Below, one piece after another: positions 52,158 through 61,364 of a stretch of DNA of 64,000 bases. This stretch comes from CBDBZL01 sp031399025 (GTDB taxonomy: Bacteria > Pseudomonadota > Alphaproteobacteria > Sphingomonadales > Sphingomonadaceae). Every line of letters starts with the position of its first letter. Position 1 is the stretch's first letter. The stretch is taken from contig JANNOJ010000044.1 of NCBI GenBank assembly GCA_031399025.1, positions 93,966 to 157,965 on the forward strand, read 5' to 3'. Position numbers and translations under genes: made by a program. The notes under the pieces were generated by a model. It was given only the letters and a program-made list of their open reading frames with translations, had not been told where the DNA came from and ran no database searches.

Positions 52158-53546
52158 CTAGAAACTCTCCTCGTACACGCGGGAAATGTCGTTGGCCCAC
52201 GGTCCATGGAACTTGTCGAGCAAGCGCTGCGCGGGAACCTTGCCGCTCTCGACGATCTCGCCGAGCGGCTCGAGGAAGCCGGTTTCGCTGCTGCCGCCGG
52301 CATCGAGCCGACCGCGCGCGGCAAGGCCCGCATGAGCGATGGCCAGCGCCTCGCGCGCAAGGTCGCGCAGCGTGCCCGCGCCGCCGGGCAGCGGGGCGGC
52401 GAGCCCCTGCGCGGGGGTGACGGTACGCAATTGCTCGCGCTCGGCCATGGTCCAGTGCTTGACCAGGTCCCTGGCGGCGTCGAGCGCGGTGTCGTCGTAC
52501 AACAGGCCGACCCACAGCGCCGGGAGCGCGCAAATGCGGTTCCACGGGCCGCCATCCGCGCCGCGCATCTCGAGGAAGCTCTTGAGGCGGACCTCGGGAA
52601 AGGCGGTGGAGAGGTGGTCGATCCAATCGGACGGGCGCGGCAGTTCGCCGGGCAGCGCGGGCAGCTCGCCGCGCAGGAAATCGCGGAACGACTGGCCGGC
52701 GGCGTCGAGGTAGCGGCCGTCGCGAAAGACGAAGTACATCGGCACGTCGAGCATGTAATCGACATAGGCCTCGTAGCCGAAGCCTTCCTCGAAGACGAAG
52801 GGCAGCATGCCGGTGCGATGCGGATCGGTATCGGACCAGATATGGCTGCGATAGCTCAGGAAACCGTTGGGCCGGCCTTCGAGGAAGGGCGAATTGGCGA
52901 ACAGCGCGGTGGCGAGCGGCTGGAGCGCCAGCGCGGTGCGGAACTTCTTGGCCATGTCGGGTTCGGAGGAATAATCCAGGTTCACCTGGATGGTGCAGGT
53001 GCGCAGCATCATGTCCACGCCCAGCGACCCGACCCGCGGCATGTGCTGGAGCATGATCTGGTAGCGCTGCTTGGGCATGATCGGCAGCTCGGCGCGGGTC
53101 TTGTCGGGCCACATGCCGAGGCCCAGGAAGCCCACGCCGCAGGCCTCACCGACCTGCTTGCACTGCTTGAGGTGGCGGGCGGCCTCGTTGCAGGTCTGGT
53201 GCAGCGTTTCCAGCGGGGCACCGGAGAGCTCGAACTGGCCGGCGGGCTCGAGGCTGATATTGCCGTCGGGGCCGCTGAGGGCGATGACGCGCGGATTGCC
53301 GCGGGGCCCTTGCTCGATCACGGGCTCCCAGCCGAACTGGCGGAAGCCAGTGAGGATGTCGTGGATGCCGCCCGGCTCGTGATAGGACGGGGCGCGGTGA
53401 TCGGCGAGCTTGTAGACCAGCTTCTCGTGCTCGGTGCCGATGCGCCAGCGCTCGCGCGGTTTCTCGCCCGCCTGCATCGGTGCGACCAGCTGGTCGCGGC
53501 GCTCGATCAGGCGCTCCTGCAGGTCGGTCGTCTTGCGCGTGCTCAT
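52158..53546 (-). CDS. gshA: glutamate--cysteine ligase (plant/alphaproteobacterial type)
   Basis: The enzyme makes gamma-glutamylcysteine, the first step of glutathione synthesis and a possible sulfur donor for EgtB. The 462-residue protein shows the GCS2 features of this type: RIGTEHEKLVYKLADHRAPSY, SLEPAGQFELSGAPLETLHQTC, LGLGMWPDKTR, TCTIQVNLDYSSE and ANSPFLEGRPNGFLSYRSHIW. The ATG at 53546 lies 48 bp downstream of rsmE, so the two are probably one operon. Confidence 0.95.
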   Translation of the reverse strand: MSTRKTTDLQERLIERRDQLVAPMQAGEKPRERWRIGTEHEKLVYKLADHRAPSYHEPGGIHDILTGFRQFGWEPVIEQGPRGNPRVIALSGPDGNISLEPAGQFELSGAPLETLHQTCNEAARHLKQCKQVGEACGVGFLGLGMWPDKTRAELPIMPKQRYQIMLQHMPRVGSLGVDMMLRTCTIQVNLDYSSEPDMAKKFRTALALQPLATALFANSPFLEGRPNGFLSYRSHIWSDTDPHRTGMLPFVFEEGFGYEAYVDYMLDVPMYFVFRDGRYLDAAGQSFRDFLRGELPALPGELPRPSDWIDHLSTAFPEVRLKSFLEMRGADGGPWNRICALPALWVGLLYDDTALDAARDLVKHWTMAEREQLRTVTPAQGLAAPLPGGAGTLRDLAREALAIAHAGLAARGRLDAGGSSETGFLEPLGEIVESGKVPAQRLLDKFHGPWANDISRVYEESF

Positions 53547-53594
53547 GATGCTGGCCGTTAGGTGGCGGCGAAAGTTTGTACCAGCGGGAATTGT

Positions 53595-54395
53595 TCAGGC
53601 GGACGTAACCTTTGCCCGCTCGCCGATCCAATCGCCGGCGGTCCCCATCCACAGGGCGGTGGCGGCGATGGCGGCGGTCTCGCCGCGCAGGATGCGGGGC
53701 CCCAGCGAGATCGCCTGCGCCGCCCGCAGCGCGCCGATGGCGGCGCGCTCGGCATCGTCGAAGCCGCCTTCGGGACCGATGAGCAAGGCGGCGGGGCCGC
53801 GCTGCGCGGCGAAGGCGGCGGCGGCGGATTGGCCGCGCGACGCATCGGCCAGCTCGTCGGCGAAGAACAGCGTGCGTTCGGCCGGCCAGGCGGCGAGCAG
53901 CGCGGCGAGCGGCGCGGGCTCGGCCAGTTCGGGCAAGGCGCTGCGGGCGCATTGCTCCGCCGCCTCGGTGACGATCTTTTGCGCGCGCGCGAGATTGAGG
54001 CTGTCGGCGACGCAGCGGCGGGTGACGACCGGTCGGATCGCGGCGACGCCGAGCTCGGTAGCCTTTTCCAGCACGAGGTCGAAGCGGTCCTTCTTGAGCA
54101 GCGCCGGGACGAGCCAGAAATCGGGCACCTGCTCGCGCGGGCGCAGGTGTTCGACCACCGCCAGATCGACGGTGCGCTTGTCCACCGCTGCCACCCGCGC
54201 CGCCCATTCGCCCGTGGCATCGTCGCACAGGACGATTGCATCGCCCGCGCCCACCCGCATGACCCGCGCGAGGTAATGCGCCTGGGGGCCGGCGAGCGAA
54301 ACCGCCGCGCCGGCGCTCAGCGGTTCGCCGACGAACAGCCGCGGGGCGCTGCGCGGGGGCCAGGCCGGACCTCTTGGCTGATGCGTGGCGGGCAT
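53595..54395 (-). CDS. rsmE: 16S rRNA (uracil(1498)-N(3))-methyltransferase RsmE
   Basis: RsmE methylates U1498 of 16S rRNA with SAM through a SPOUT-fold trefoil knot. The 266-residue protein has an N-terminal PUA-like part (RLFVGEPLSAGAAVSLAG, then HYLARVMRV), followed by LLKKDRFDLVLEKATELGVAAI, and the knot motifs LLIGPEGGF and SLGPRILRGETA. A 17-residue N-terminal extension precedes the usual RLFV start, so translation may begin slightly later. Confidence 0.95.
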   Translation of the reverse strand: MPATHQPRGPAWPPRSAPRLFVGEPLSAGAAVSLAGPQAHYLARVMRVGAGDAIVLCDDATGEWAARVAAVDKRTVDLAVVEHLRPREQVPDFWLVPALLKKDRFDLVLEKATELGVAAIRPVVTRRCVADSLNLARAQKIVTEAAEQCARSALPELAEPAPLAALLAAWPAERTLFFADELADASRGQSAAAAFAAQRGPAALLIGPEGGFDDAERAAIGALRAAQAISLGPRILRGETAAIAATALWMGTAGDWIGERAKVTSA

Positions 54396-54422
54396 CGGTT
54401 CGCGGCGGTCAGCGGCCGCGGT

Positions 54423-55817
54423 TCATTCCGCGATGGTGGTGAGCATGGTCGTCCACTGCTTGACGCCGGGGTCGAGCGTGGCGAGCGGGAGGCGTTCGTT
54501 GAGGCCGTGGGCGAACCTGTCCTGCGGGCGGATGAAGCTGGCCGAGACCCCGAGCGCGGGGATGCCGAGCGCGCGGAAATGCATTGAATCGGTCGCACTC
54601 GCGCTCATGCCGGGGACGATGGCGAGGCCGGGGGCGCGCTCGTGCACGGCCGCCTCCACCGCCCCCATGATTGCCGGATCGAGCGGCGATTCGAGCGATT
54701 CGATGGTGCCGTTGTCGGCGAAGGCGATGGTGATGGCCGGATCGTCGATCAGCTGGGTCAGCGTCGCCTGCACCTGGACGCGCGGGGTGCCGGGGAAGAT
54801 GCGGCAATTGACATTGGCGCTCACCGATTGGGGCAGCGCGTTGGGCGCGTGGCCGCCTTCGACCATGGTGGGCACGCAGGTGGTGCGGATCACGCCGACA
54901 TATTCGCGGCGGGCGGAGAGCTGCTCGGCCGCCGCGGCATCGCTCGGGTCGGCGGCGAAAGCGCGCATGGCCGCGGCGATACCCGGCTCGGCCTGGGCGG
55001 CGGCGCCTTCCAGATAGGCCTTGGTGAGCGGGCTCAGCTGCGGCGGGAAGCGGTACTGGGCGATGTTCACCAGCGCGCGCGACATGCTGGCGATGGCGTT
55101 GGTCGGCCCCGGGCGGCTGGAATGGCCCCCGGGATCGGTCATGGTCAGGCGGTAGTCGGCATAGGTCTTCTCGGCGGCCTGCACGGTGTAGACGAAGGGG
55201 GCGCCATCCGGCGCGAGCTCGCCGCCGCCGGCATCGGCGTTGAGCACCAGCGCCGCGTTGGCGAGCGCCCGCGCCCCGGCGAAGGTGGTGCGCATCTGCG
55301 TCTCCTCGTCGCCGGTGAAGAACAGCACGATGTCGCGCGCCGGCACCCAGCGCTGCCGCTTGAGGTCGATCACCGCGGCCATCACCATGGCAAGGTCGCC
55401 CTTGTTGTCGACCGCACCGCGGCCGAACACGAAGCCGTCCTCCACCACCGGGGTGAACGGGTCACGCTCCCAGTCGGCCGGGTTCGCCTCGACCACGTCC
55501 ATGTGCGCGAGCACCACGATCGGCTTGGCGGCACTGTCGCGGCCCGGGTAGCGGGCGGTGAGGTAGCCGGTCTCGCCCATCGCGGTGAAGGCGATGTCGT
55601 CGGCGGCGAAGCCGGCGGCGAGGAGCCGGGCGGTGAGCTTGTCGGCCAGCACCGGCATCTGCCCGCGGCCCTCCACGGTGGGCACGGCGATCGCTTCCTG
55701 GAGGATCTCGAGCGCCATGATGCCGGCGGGCGTGGTCGGCGTGCCGTCGGCCTGGGCCTGGAGCGGGGCGGAGGCCGCCGCGAGCGTGGCGCAGGCGAGG
55801 AGGGCTGGGATGCGCAT
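54423..55817 (-). CDS. M20 family metallopeptidase, secreted
   Basis: The 464-residue zinc peptidase of the M20/carboxypeptidase type has a signal peptide (MRIPALLACATLAAASA, cleaved near AQA). Metal ligands and catalytic residues are present: HMDVV, GRGAVDNKG (bridging Asp), catalytic GDEET and the ADAGGGE region. The dimerisation domain carries DPGGHSSRPGPTNAIA, and the last ligand region is FAHGLNE. The ATG at 55817 follows AAGGA. It likely hydrolyses di- or oligopeptides in the periplasm. It overlaps nothing but is close to rsmE. Confidence 0.93.
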   Translation of the reverse strand: MRIPALLACATLAAASAPLQAQADGTPTTPAGIMALEILQEAIAVPTVEGRGQMPVLADKLTARLLAAGFAADDIAFTAMGETGYLTARYPGRDSAAKPIVVLAHMDVVEANPADWERDPFTPVVEDGFVFGRGAVDNKGDLAMVMAAVIDLKRQRWVPARDIVLFFTGDEETQMRTTFAGARALANAALVLNADAGGGELAPDGAPFVYTVQAAEKTYADYRLTMTDPGGHSSRPGPTNAIASMSRALVNIAQYRFPPQLSPLTKAYLEGAAAQAEPGIAAAMRAFAADPSDAAAAEQLSARREYVGVIRTTCVPTMVEGGHAPNALPQSVSANVNCRIFPGTPRVQVQATLTQLIDDPAITIAFADNGTIESLESPLDPAIMGAVEAAVHERAPGLAIVPGMSASATDSMHFRALGIPALGVSASFIRPQDRFAHGLNERLPLATLDPGVKQWTTMLTTIAE

Positions 55818-55946
55818 GAACAATCCTTCGAACGGGCGAGCCGCCTTCTTTGCCCGATTCGCTCGACCGCACAAGCTCGGCAAGGGCGGCGCCGAACCGC
55901 GACCCTGCCCTTCCGCCGCCGCCCGCCAGCGGTTAGGACGCCGGCG

Positions 55947-56879
55947 ATGGACCCGCGCCCCGCCCCGCCGCCGATCGTGCCCGACAGCGAGCACCGCGGC
56001 CTCGTGGCGCGACTGCCGCGGGCCTTTCGCGACTATGCGCTGCTGGCGCGGTTCGACCGGCCGATCGGCTGGTGGCTCTTGTTCTGGCCCTGCGCCTGGG
56101 GCGTGTGGCTGGCAGGTGGCGGGGCGCAGCTCGAACTGCTCGCCTGGCTGCTGCTGGGCGCCGTGGCCATGCGCGGGGCGGGATGCGTCTACAACGACAT
56201 CCTCGATGCCGCTCTCGACCGGCGGGTGGCGCGCACCGCGCTGCGCCCGGTGGCGAGCGGGCGGGTGAGCGTGCGGGCGGCGTGGGTGTGGCTGGTGATG
56301 CTGTGCCTGGTGGGCCTGGTGGTGCTGCTGCAGCTGCGTTGGCAGGCGCAGCTGGTGGCGGTCGGCAGCCTGGCGCTGGTGGCGGCCTATCCGTTCATGA
56401 AGCGCATCACCTGGTGGCCGCAGGCGTGGCTGGGGCTGGTGTTCACCTGGGGCGCGCCGGTGGGTTGGGTGGCGCTGCGCTCGGACGGGCTGGAAGTGCT
56501 GGCCGCGCTCTACGCCGGCGCCTTCTTCTGGTGCATGGGCTATGACACGATCTACGCGATGCAGGACCGCGAGGACGATGCGCTGGTGGGCATCCGTTCG
56601 AGCGCGCTGCGGCTGGGAGCGCGGGTGCGGGCCGGAGTGACGCTGTTCTACGCCGCGGCGCTGGCGTGCTGGGGGCTCGCCTTCTGGCTGGCGCGCGGCG
56701 ACTGGCTGGCGCTGTCGGCGCTGGCGCCGGCGGGGCTGCACCTCGCCTGGCAAGCGGCGACGCTCGATGGCGGCGGCGCTGATCTGGCGCAGGGGGCCAA
56801 TCCGCTCGCCCGGTTCCGCTCCAACCGCCGGGCCGGCGCGCTGGTGGCGGCGGGGTGCTTCGTGGTCGGGAACGCCTAG
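55947..56879 (+). CDS. ubiA: 4-hydroxybenzoate polyprenyltransferase UbiA
   Basis: UbiA attaches the polyprenyl chain to 4-hydroxybenzoate in ubiquinone synthesis. The 310-residue integral membrane protein has about eight hydrophobic segments and the two aspartate-rich substrate motifs NDILDAALDR and DTIYAMQDREDD. The YPFMKRITWWPQAWLGL segment is a further family feature. It is divergent from the M20 peptidase gene and convergent with bamB over a 16-bp gap. Confidence 0.95.
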   Translation: MDPRPAPPPIVPDSEHRGLVARLPRAFRDYALLARFDRPIGWWLLFWPCAWGVWLAGGGAQLELLAWLLLGAVAMRGAGCVYNDILDAALDRRVARTALRPVASGRVSVRAAWVWLVMLCLVGLVVLLQLRWQAQLVAVGSLALVAAYPFMKRITWWPQAWLGLVFTWGAPVGWVALRSDGLEVLAALYAGAFFWCMGYDTIYAMQDREDDALVGIRSSALRLGARVRAGVTLFYAAALACWGLAFWLARGDWLALSALAPAGLHLAWQAATLDGGGADLAQGANPLARFRSNRRAGALVAAGCFVVGNA

Positions 56880-56895
56880 CGACCCGACCTACCAA

Positions 56896-58269
56896 CTAGC
56901 GCCAGGCGGTGATGCGGCCGCCCTCGTCCAGGATGTAGAGCGTGTTGCCCGCGACGATGGGGGGCAGCGAGATCGGGTCGTTCAGCTGGGTGAAGTCCGT
57001 CGGCTCGCCGGTGGTCACGTCGACCGAGCGGATCTCGCCCTGCGAACTGGCGATCCACAGGCGGCCGTTCGCCAGCACCGGGCCGGTCCAGAAGATCGGC
57101 CCGTCGCGATCCTCCGGGTCCTCCCAGCGGGGCAGCTGGGTGATCCACTTGATGCGGCCGGTGGCCCGGGCGATGGCGAGCAGGCGCGAATCGTCGGTGA
57201 GGGTGAAGATCCACTCGCCCGCCACCGTGGGGGTGGAGACGCCCGCCAGCGTCAGCTCCCAGATGCGCTGGCCGGTGGTGAGCTCGTAGGCGGCCATGCG
57301 CCCGCCCTGGCCCAAGGCGAATACCTGGCCGCCATCGATGATGGGGTCGGCATCGACATCGGTCAGCGTGCCCACCTGGGTCGAGATCGAGGTGCGGCTG
57401 AGCGCGTCGGACCACAGGTTGCGGCCGTTCTCGTAGCGATAGGCGACCAGCTCGCCGGTGGAATAGCCGGCCACCACCGTGCCCTGCCCGGCCGCCGGCG
57501 CCGCCACGCCGAACACGCCCGAGGTGCCCGAGGCCGCCGCGTCCTGCCAGATCGGGCTGCCGTCGGTGGTGCTGAGCGCGTGGATCTGGTTGTCCTGCGT
57601 CATGACGTACAGCGAATTGAAGGCGATGGTGGGCGAGCCGCGCAGGGGGCCGGCCGGCTTGACGCGCCAGAGCTCGTCCCCGGTGGCGGCATCGAGCGCG
57701 ACCACGTCGCCGGTGCCGATCGCGGCATAGACCCGCCCGTCGGCAAACGAGACGCCGCCGCCGAACGCGGCATCCTCAAGCTCGCGGGCTACATCGATCG
57801 TATGGGTCCAGACGCGCGCGCCGCTGGCGGCATCGAAGGCGTGGATTACGCCTTCGGTATCGACCGCATAGAGCCGCCCGCCGCCGATGACCGGCGCGGC
57901 AGCCAGGCGGCGGCGGTTGCTCGAGCCGGCGATCTGCGCCCGCCAGGCCTGCCGCGGAGTGGCCGCCAGCGAGACATGGCCGGAGGATTTCGCGGCGTTG
58001 CCCCCGGCCTGCGCCCAATCGGCATTCTCGCGCGCGGCCGGCAGCGCCACCCTGATCGCGGCAAGCGCGGCATCGGGCTCGACCGCGGTGGCGATCCGCG
58101 ACAGGATCGGCCGGCGATTGCCGATGGTCGGGGTGCCGGGCGAATCATCGCCGCCGCCGAAGATGCCGCAGCCGCCGAGCGCGAGCAGCAGGGCCGCGGC
58201 CACGGCGCACGCGGCGGGCCGGGGCGCGGCGCGTCTCCGGTGCGAGGAAATCGGCATGGCGGCGATCAT
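56896..58269 (-). CDS. bamB: outer membrane protein assembly factor BamB-like lipoprotein
   Basis: BamB is a beta-propeller lipoprotein of the BAM complex that helps insert beta-barrel proteins. The 457-residue product has a lipoprotein signal (LALGGC, acylated C34) and eight PQQ-type blades with repeats such as GGRLYAVDTEGVIHAFDAASG and DGRVYAAIGTGDVVALDAATG. The N-terminus before the signal is long and basic. Its ATG overlaps the stop of the TPR gene (ATGA), a pairing typical of Alphaproteobacteria. Confidence 0.92.
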   Translation of the reverse strand: MIAAMPISSHRRRAAPRPAACAVAAALLLALGGCGIFGGGDDSPGTPTIGNRRPILSRIATAVEPDAALAAIRVALPAARENADWAQAGGNAAKSSGHVSLAATPRQAWRAQIAGSSNRRRLAAAPVIGGGRLYAVDTEGVIHAFDAASGARVWTHTIDVARELEDAAFGGGVSFADGRVYAAIGTGDVVALDAATGDELWRVKPAGPLRGSPTIAFNSLYVMTQDNQIHALSTTDGSPIWQDAAASGTSGVFGVAAPAAGQGTVVAGYSTGELVAYRYENGRNLWSDALSRTSISTQVGTLTDVDADPIIDGGQVFALGQGGRMAAYELTTGQRIWELTLAGVSTPTVAGEWIFTLTDDSRLLAIARATGRIKWITQLPRWEDPEDRDGPIFWTGPVLANGRLWIASSQGEIRSVDVTTGEPTDFTQLNDPISLPPIVAGNTLYILDEGGRITAWR

Positions 58270-59102
58270 TGGGCCTCTCCCGCGGCGGCTGGCGCGGCCG
58301 GTCGCGCGGCCGGGCCGGCGGGACCGCCGCCGGCCGTAATCGCCTGCGTCGCGTCGACCTCCTCGACCGCATCATAGCCGAGCAGGCCCGCGAGCTGGCG
58401 GGTGCGGGCGCGCAGCGTCTCCGGCACCTCCTCGTCGCGGGCGATGGCGGCAAGCAAGGTCCCGGCCTGCTGCTCGGCGCCGAGCTGCAGATGCGCCAGC
58501 GCCACCAGCTCGCCGGCGGTGCCGAACCAGGGACTGTCGGGGACCGCCAGCGGGCCCAGTCGGTCGATCACCTGCTGCGGCTGCAGCGCATCGTAGCCGA
58601 CGGTGACGGCGCGGATGGCGGCGAAGTCGCGGTACGGTCCGGGCGCGTTCTGGTCGGCCGCCACCTGGTCGAACAGCGCCACCGCCTCCTCGGCCCGGTT
58701 CTGGTCCACCGCGATGCCGGCGCGCAGCAGCCGGGCCACCGCTTCGCCGCCGGGCGAGGCATCGGCCAGCAACGCCTCCAGCTCGGCATCGGCGATGCGC
58801 GCATTGCCCGCCTCGAGTTCGTCGATGGCCCCGACCAGCTCCTCGGAGCGTTGCTCCAGCCGGGCATCCTCGCGGTTCTGCCAGAACAGCCAGCCGCCAA
58901 ACAGCAGCAGGATCGCCAGCACCGCGCCGCCGATCGCCAGACCGTATCGGCGCGCCGCGGTGCCCACCTGCTCCTGGCGAACCGCCTCATCCACCTCGCG
59001 CATCAGCACGGACCGCTCGGCGAGAATACGCTCATCGGGAGCCCGGCGGCTAACGGGATCAGGCAGGGAGGGAGGTCGGGAGGCCAAGGGCGGGTGCTTC
59101 AT
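58266..59102 (-). CDS. TPR-like membrane protein (YfgM-type) upstream of bamB
   Basis: The 278-residue product has one membrane helix (AIGGAVLAILLLFGGWLFWQ) after a short cytoplasmic segment (REVDEAVRQEQ), then a periplasmic helical repeat region that resembles the YfgM/TPR_21 domain. An Ala/Pro-rich C-terminus ends it. In other bacteria YfgM contacts the Sec translocon and periplasmic chaperones. The domain starts near the internal ATG at 59003, so the first 33 residues (Pro and Arg rich) may not be translated. It is coupled to bamB. Confidence 0.85.
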   Translation of the reverse strand: MKHPPLASRPPSLPDPVSRRAPDERILAERSVLMREVDEAVRQEQVGTAARRYGLAIGGAVLAILLLFGGWLFWQNREDARLEQRSEELVGAIDELEAGNARIADAELEALLADASPGGEAVARLLRAGIAVDQNRAEEAVALFDQVAADQNAPGPYRDFAAIRAVTVGYDALQPQQVIDRLGPLAVPDSPWFGTAGELVALAHLQLGAEQQAGTLLAAIARDEEVPETLRARTRQLAGLLGYDAVEEVDATQAITAGGGPAGPAARPAAPAAAGEAQ

Positions 59103-59220
59103 TTGCGGATCAGGGCGCGCTGTGTAGCGGATGGGCGCGCAGATTCAATTGCGGGTTTCGACGCGGTGGTATGGCGCGCGTCTCGCGCGGGTGCGGTGAA
59201 CCGTGGATGAAGTGTTCGGT

Positions 59221-60396
59221 TCAGTCGGCACCCAATGCAAGGTCCGCCGCGGCCGGCCGGGCGGCCCGGCCGGTGAGCCCGCCGTAGAGTGCCCAGCTTC
59301 GCTCGACCATGCGCTTCTCGTCGAACTCCTCGCGGGCCCTGGTGCGGTTGGCCTGGCCGATCCGGCGGCGTTCCTCCGCGCGGGCTGCGACCAGGCGCAG
59401 GGCCTCGCCCAGGCCGGCGGGATCGTCGCTGTCGTAGAGCAGCGGGCCGTTGGCGCTGGCCAGGGGCGCGGCCGCCGCCACGTTGCGGGGAGCCAAGACC
59501 GGCAGGCCGGCGGCCATGGCCTCGATCACCAGCGTGCGGTCGGATGCGGTGGGCGCGGGCAGCGCCAGGCAATCGAGCAGTCCGAGCAGCTGGCGGCTTT
59601 CGGCGACCAGCCCGGCGAAATGCAGCCGGTCCTCGATCCCGAGCACCGCCGCCTCCGCCTCGAGCGCGGCGCGGTGCTCGGCCCGGTGCGCGCCCTCGCC
59701 CGCGACGACCAGCTGCCAGGCCGGCGGCAATAGCGCCAGCGCCCGGACCAGTGCCAGCGGCTCGACCCCGCCCGCATGCGCCCGGGTGCCGAGCCACAGC
59801 TCGTCCTTGCGCTTGATCAGGCCGGGCAGCTGGTCGCGCCGCGCCCTGGTGGCGAAGGCGCGGGTGTCGATGCCGTCGGGGATCAGCCGCACCCGGGTGC
59901 GCGGCTGATCCCATTCGCGCAGCGCCAGACGCTCCAATGCCCGCGTGGGGACGATGAGCGCGGCGGTGCGACCCAGCGCGAAGCGGCGGTACCAGGCGCG
60001 CCCGCGACCGCCCAGCTCGGCCGGCGCGTCGCTGAGTTCGTGATGCGCCAGCGGGGCGAGCTTGTGGACATCGGCGAACAGCGTGTGCGCCAGCGCGGCG
60101 TCGAGCGCGCCCGCGCCCCAGGTGCACACCAGATCGTACCCGCGCATAGCCGCGGCGAGCTTCAGCAGGCGGCCGGGCAGATTGCTGCCGGTGAGCGGCG
60201 GGAAGCGCGGCCAGGACACCTGGGCTGCCCTGGGCAACAGCCGCGCCGCCTGGCGCCGGTCGCGGCGGTCGGCGACGATGGCGTGGTCGGCCTTGCGCCC
60301 GAGCCCGTCGACCAAACGGACCAGGCGCCGGGCGGCGGGATCGTCGTCGAACTCGGCGAGCAGGTGGAGCATGCGCGGCGGCCCCGATCCGGCCAT
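59221..60396 (-). CDS. glycosyltransferase family 4-like protein
   Basis: This is a 391-residue GT-B glycosyltransferase. The acceptor-side N-terminal domain contains RLVDGLGRKADHAIV and LVCTWGAGALDAAL. The donor-binding C-terminal domain has WQLVVAGEGAHRAEHRAALEA and the acidic EX7E-type region IEAMAAGLPVLAPRN. No membrane segment is seen. The probable role is surface polysaccharide or glycolipid assembly; donor and acceptor are unknown. It starts 2 bp after the stop of the hydrolase gene and is probably coupled to it. Confidence 0.88.
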   Translation of the reverse strand: MAGSGPPRMLHLLAEFDDDPAARRLVRLVDGLGRKADHAIVADRRDRRQAARLLPRAAQVSWPRFPPLTGSNLPGRLLKLAAAMRGYDLVCTWGAGALDAALAHTLFADVHKLAPLAHHELSDAPAELGGRGRAWYRRFALGRTAALIVPTRALERLALREWDQPRTRVRLIPDGIDTRAFATRARRDQLPGLIKRKDELWLGTRAHAGGVEPLALVRALALLPPAWQLVVAGEGAHRAEHRAALEAEAAVLGIEDRLHFAGLVAESRQLLGLLDCLALPAPTASDRTLVIEAMAAGLPVLAPRNVAAAAPLASANGPLLYDSDDPAGLGEALRLVAARAEERRRIGQANRTRAREEFDEKRMVERSWALYGGLTGRAARPAAADLALGAD

Positions 60397-60398
60397 CG

Positions 60399-61277
60399 CT
60401 AGGGCACCCGCGCCAGCAGCCGGGCGATCGCCGCCTGGGCCGCCGGCTCTTCCAGCGTCGGCGCATGGCCCGTGCGCGCGATGGTGACCGCGTCCAGCCC
60501 CGGCAGCTCGCGCTCCATCCGCGCCAGCGTCGCGGCCGAGAGGATATCCGACAGCTCTCCCCGCAGCGCGGCGACCGGGCGCCCGGCCAGCGCGCGGAAT
60601 ACCGGCCACAGATCGACCGCCGTGCCCGAATCCGCCGGCCGGGCGAAGGGCTCGGCGATCTTCATGTCGTAGTCGAAGGCGATCCGGCCGCTGCCGCCCA
60701 CGCACATCAGCCGCTTGGCGAGGCGCAGCCAGTCGGCGAGGGCGAAATCGGGATGCGCTTCGCCGGCCTGTTCCTGCAGCCCGCGCGCCGCGTGCATCCA
60801 GGTGGGATAGCTGCGCCCCTGGCCGACATAATCGCGGATGCGCGCCAGGCCCGCCTCCTCGATCTGGGGTCCGATATCGTTCAGCACCGCCGCGGCGATG
60901 CGCCCGGGCGCCTGGGCGGCGAGCAGCATGGCCATGATGCCCCCCAGCGAGGTGCCGATGGCGACCACCCGGTCGAGCCCCGCCTGGTCGAACAGCGCGG
61001 CGAAGTCGGCCAGGTAATGCGCCGGCGTGTAGCTGGCCGGGTCCCTCGCGTAATCGCTGTCACCGCGGCCGCGCAGGTCGACGCACAGGATGCGCCACTC
61101 GCCGGCGAAGGCCTCTGCCACCGGCTCGAAATCGCGCGCGTTGCGGGTGAGGCCGGGGATGCACAGGATCGGCGGGCGATCAACTCCCGGCGATCCGGGC
61201 GATATGGAATAGTCGCGATAATGCAGGCTGAGGCCGTCGGCGCCGGTCCAGCGGCGGTCTTCGTAGGCGGGAGGCAT
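60399..61277 (-). CDS. alpha/beta hydrolase
   Basis: This is a 292-residue alpha/beta-hydrolase. The motifs are CIPGLTRNARDFEPVA (oxyanion region), DLRGRGDSDYARD, nucleophile Ser in GTSLGG, and a late His in RTGHAPTLEEP. No signal peptide is present. It resembles the proline iminopeptidase and MhpC-like esterases, so the natural substrate cannot be fixed. It precedes the glycosyltransferase gene and is divergent from selO across 87 bp. Confidence 0.9.
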   Translation of the reverse strand: MPPAYEDRRWTGADGLSLHYRDYSISPGSPGVDRPPILCIPGLTRNARDFEPVAEAFAGEWRILCVDLRGRGDSDYARDPASYTPAHYLADFAALFDQAGLDRVVAIGTSLGGIMAMLLAAQAPGRIAAAVLNDIGPQIEEAGLARIRDYVGQGRSYPTWMHAARGLQEQAGEAHPDFALADWLRLAKRLMCVGGSGRIAFDYDMKIAEPFARPADSGTAVDLWPVFRALAGRPVAALRGELSDILSAATLARMERELPGLDAVTIARTGHAPTLEEPAAQAAIARLLARVP

Positions 61278-61364
61278 GGGAACGAGTGGTGCTCCTCGTG
61301 GTGGGCAGGTTTGCGGGCCGGCCTCGTCCTTGCGCCCGGCCCCGCGGGTGGCCACTAATGGCAG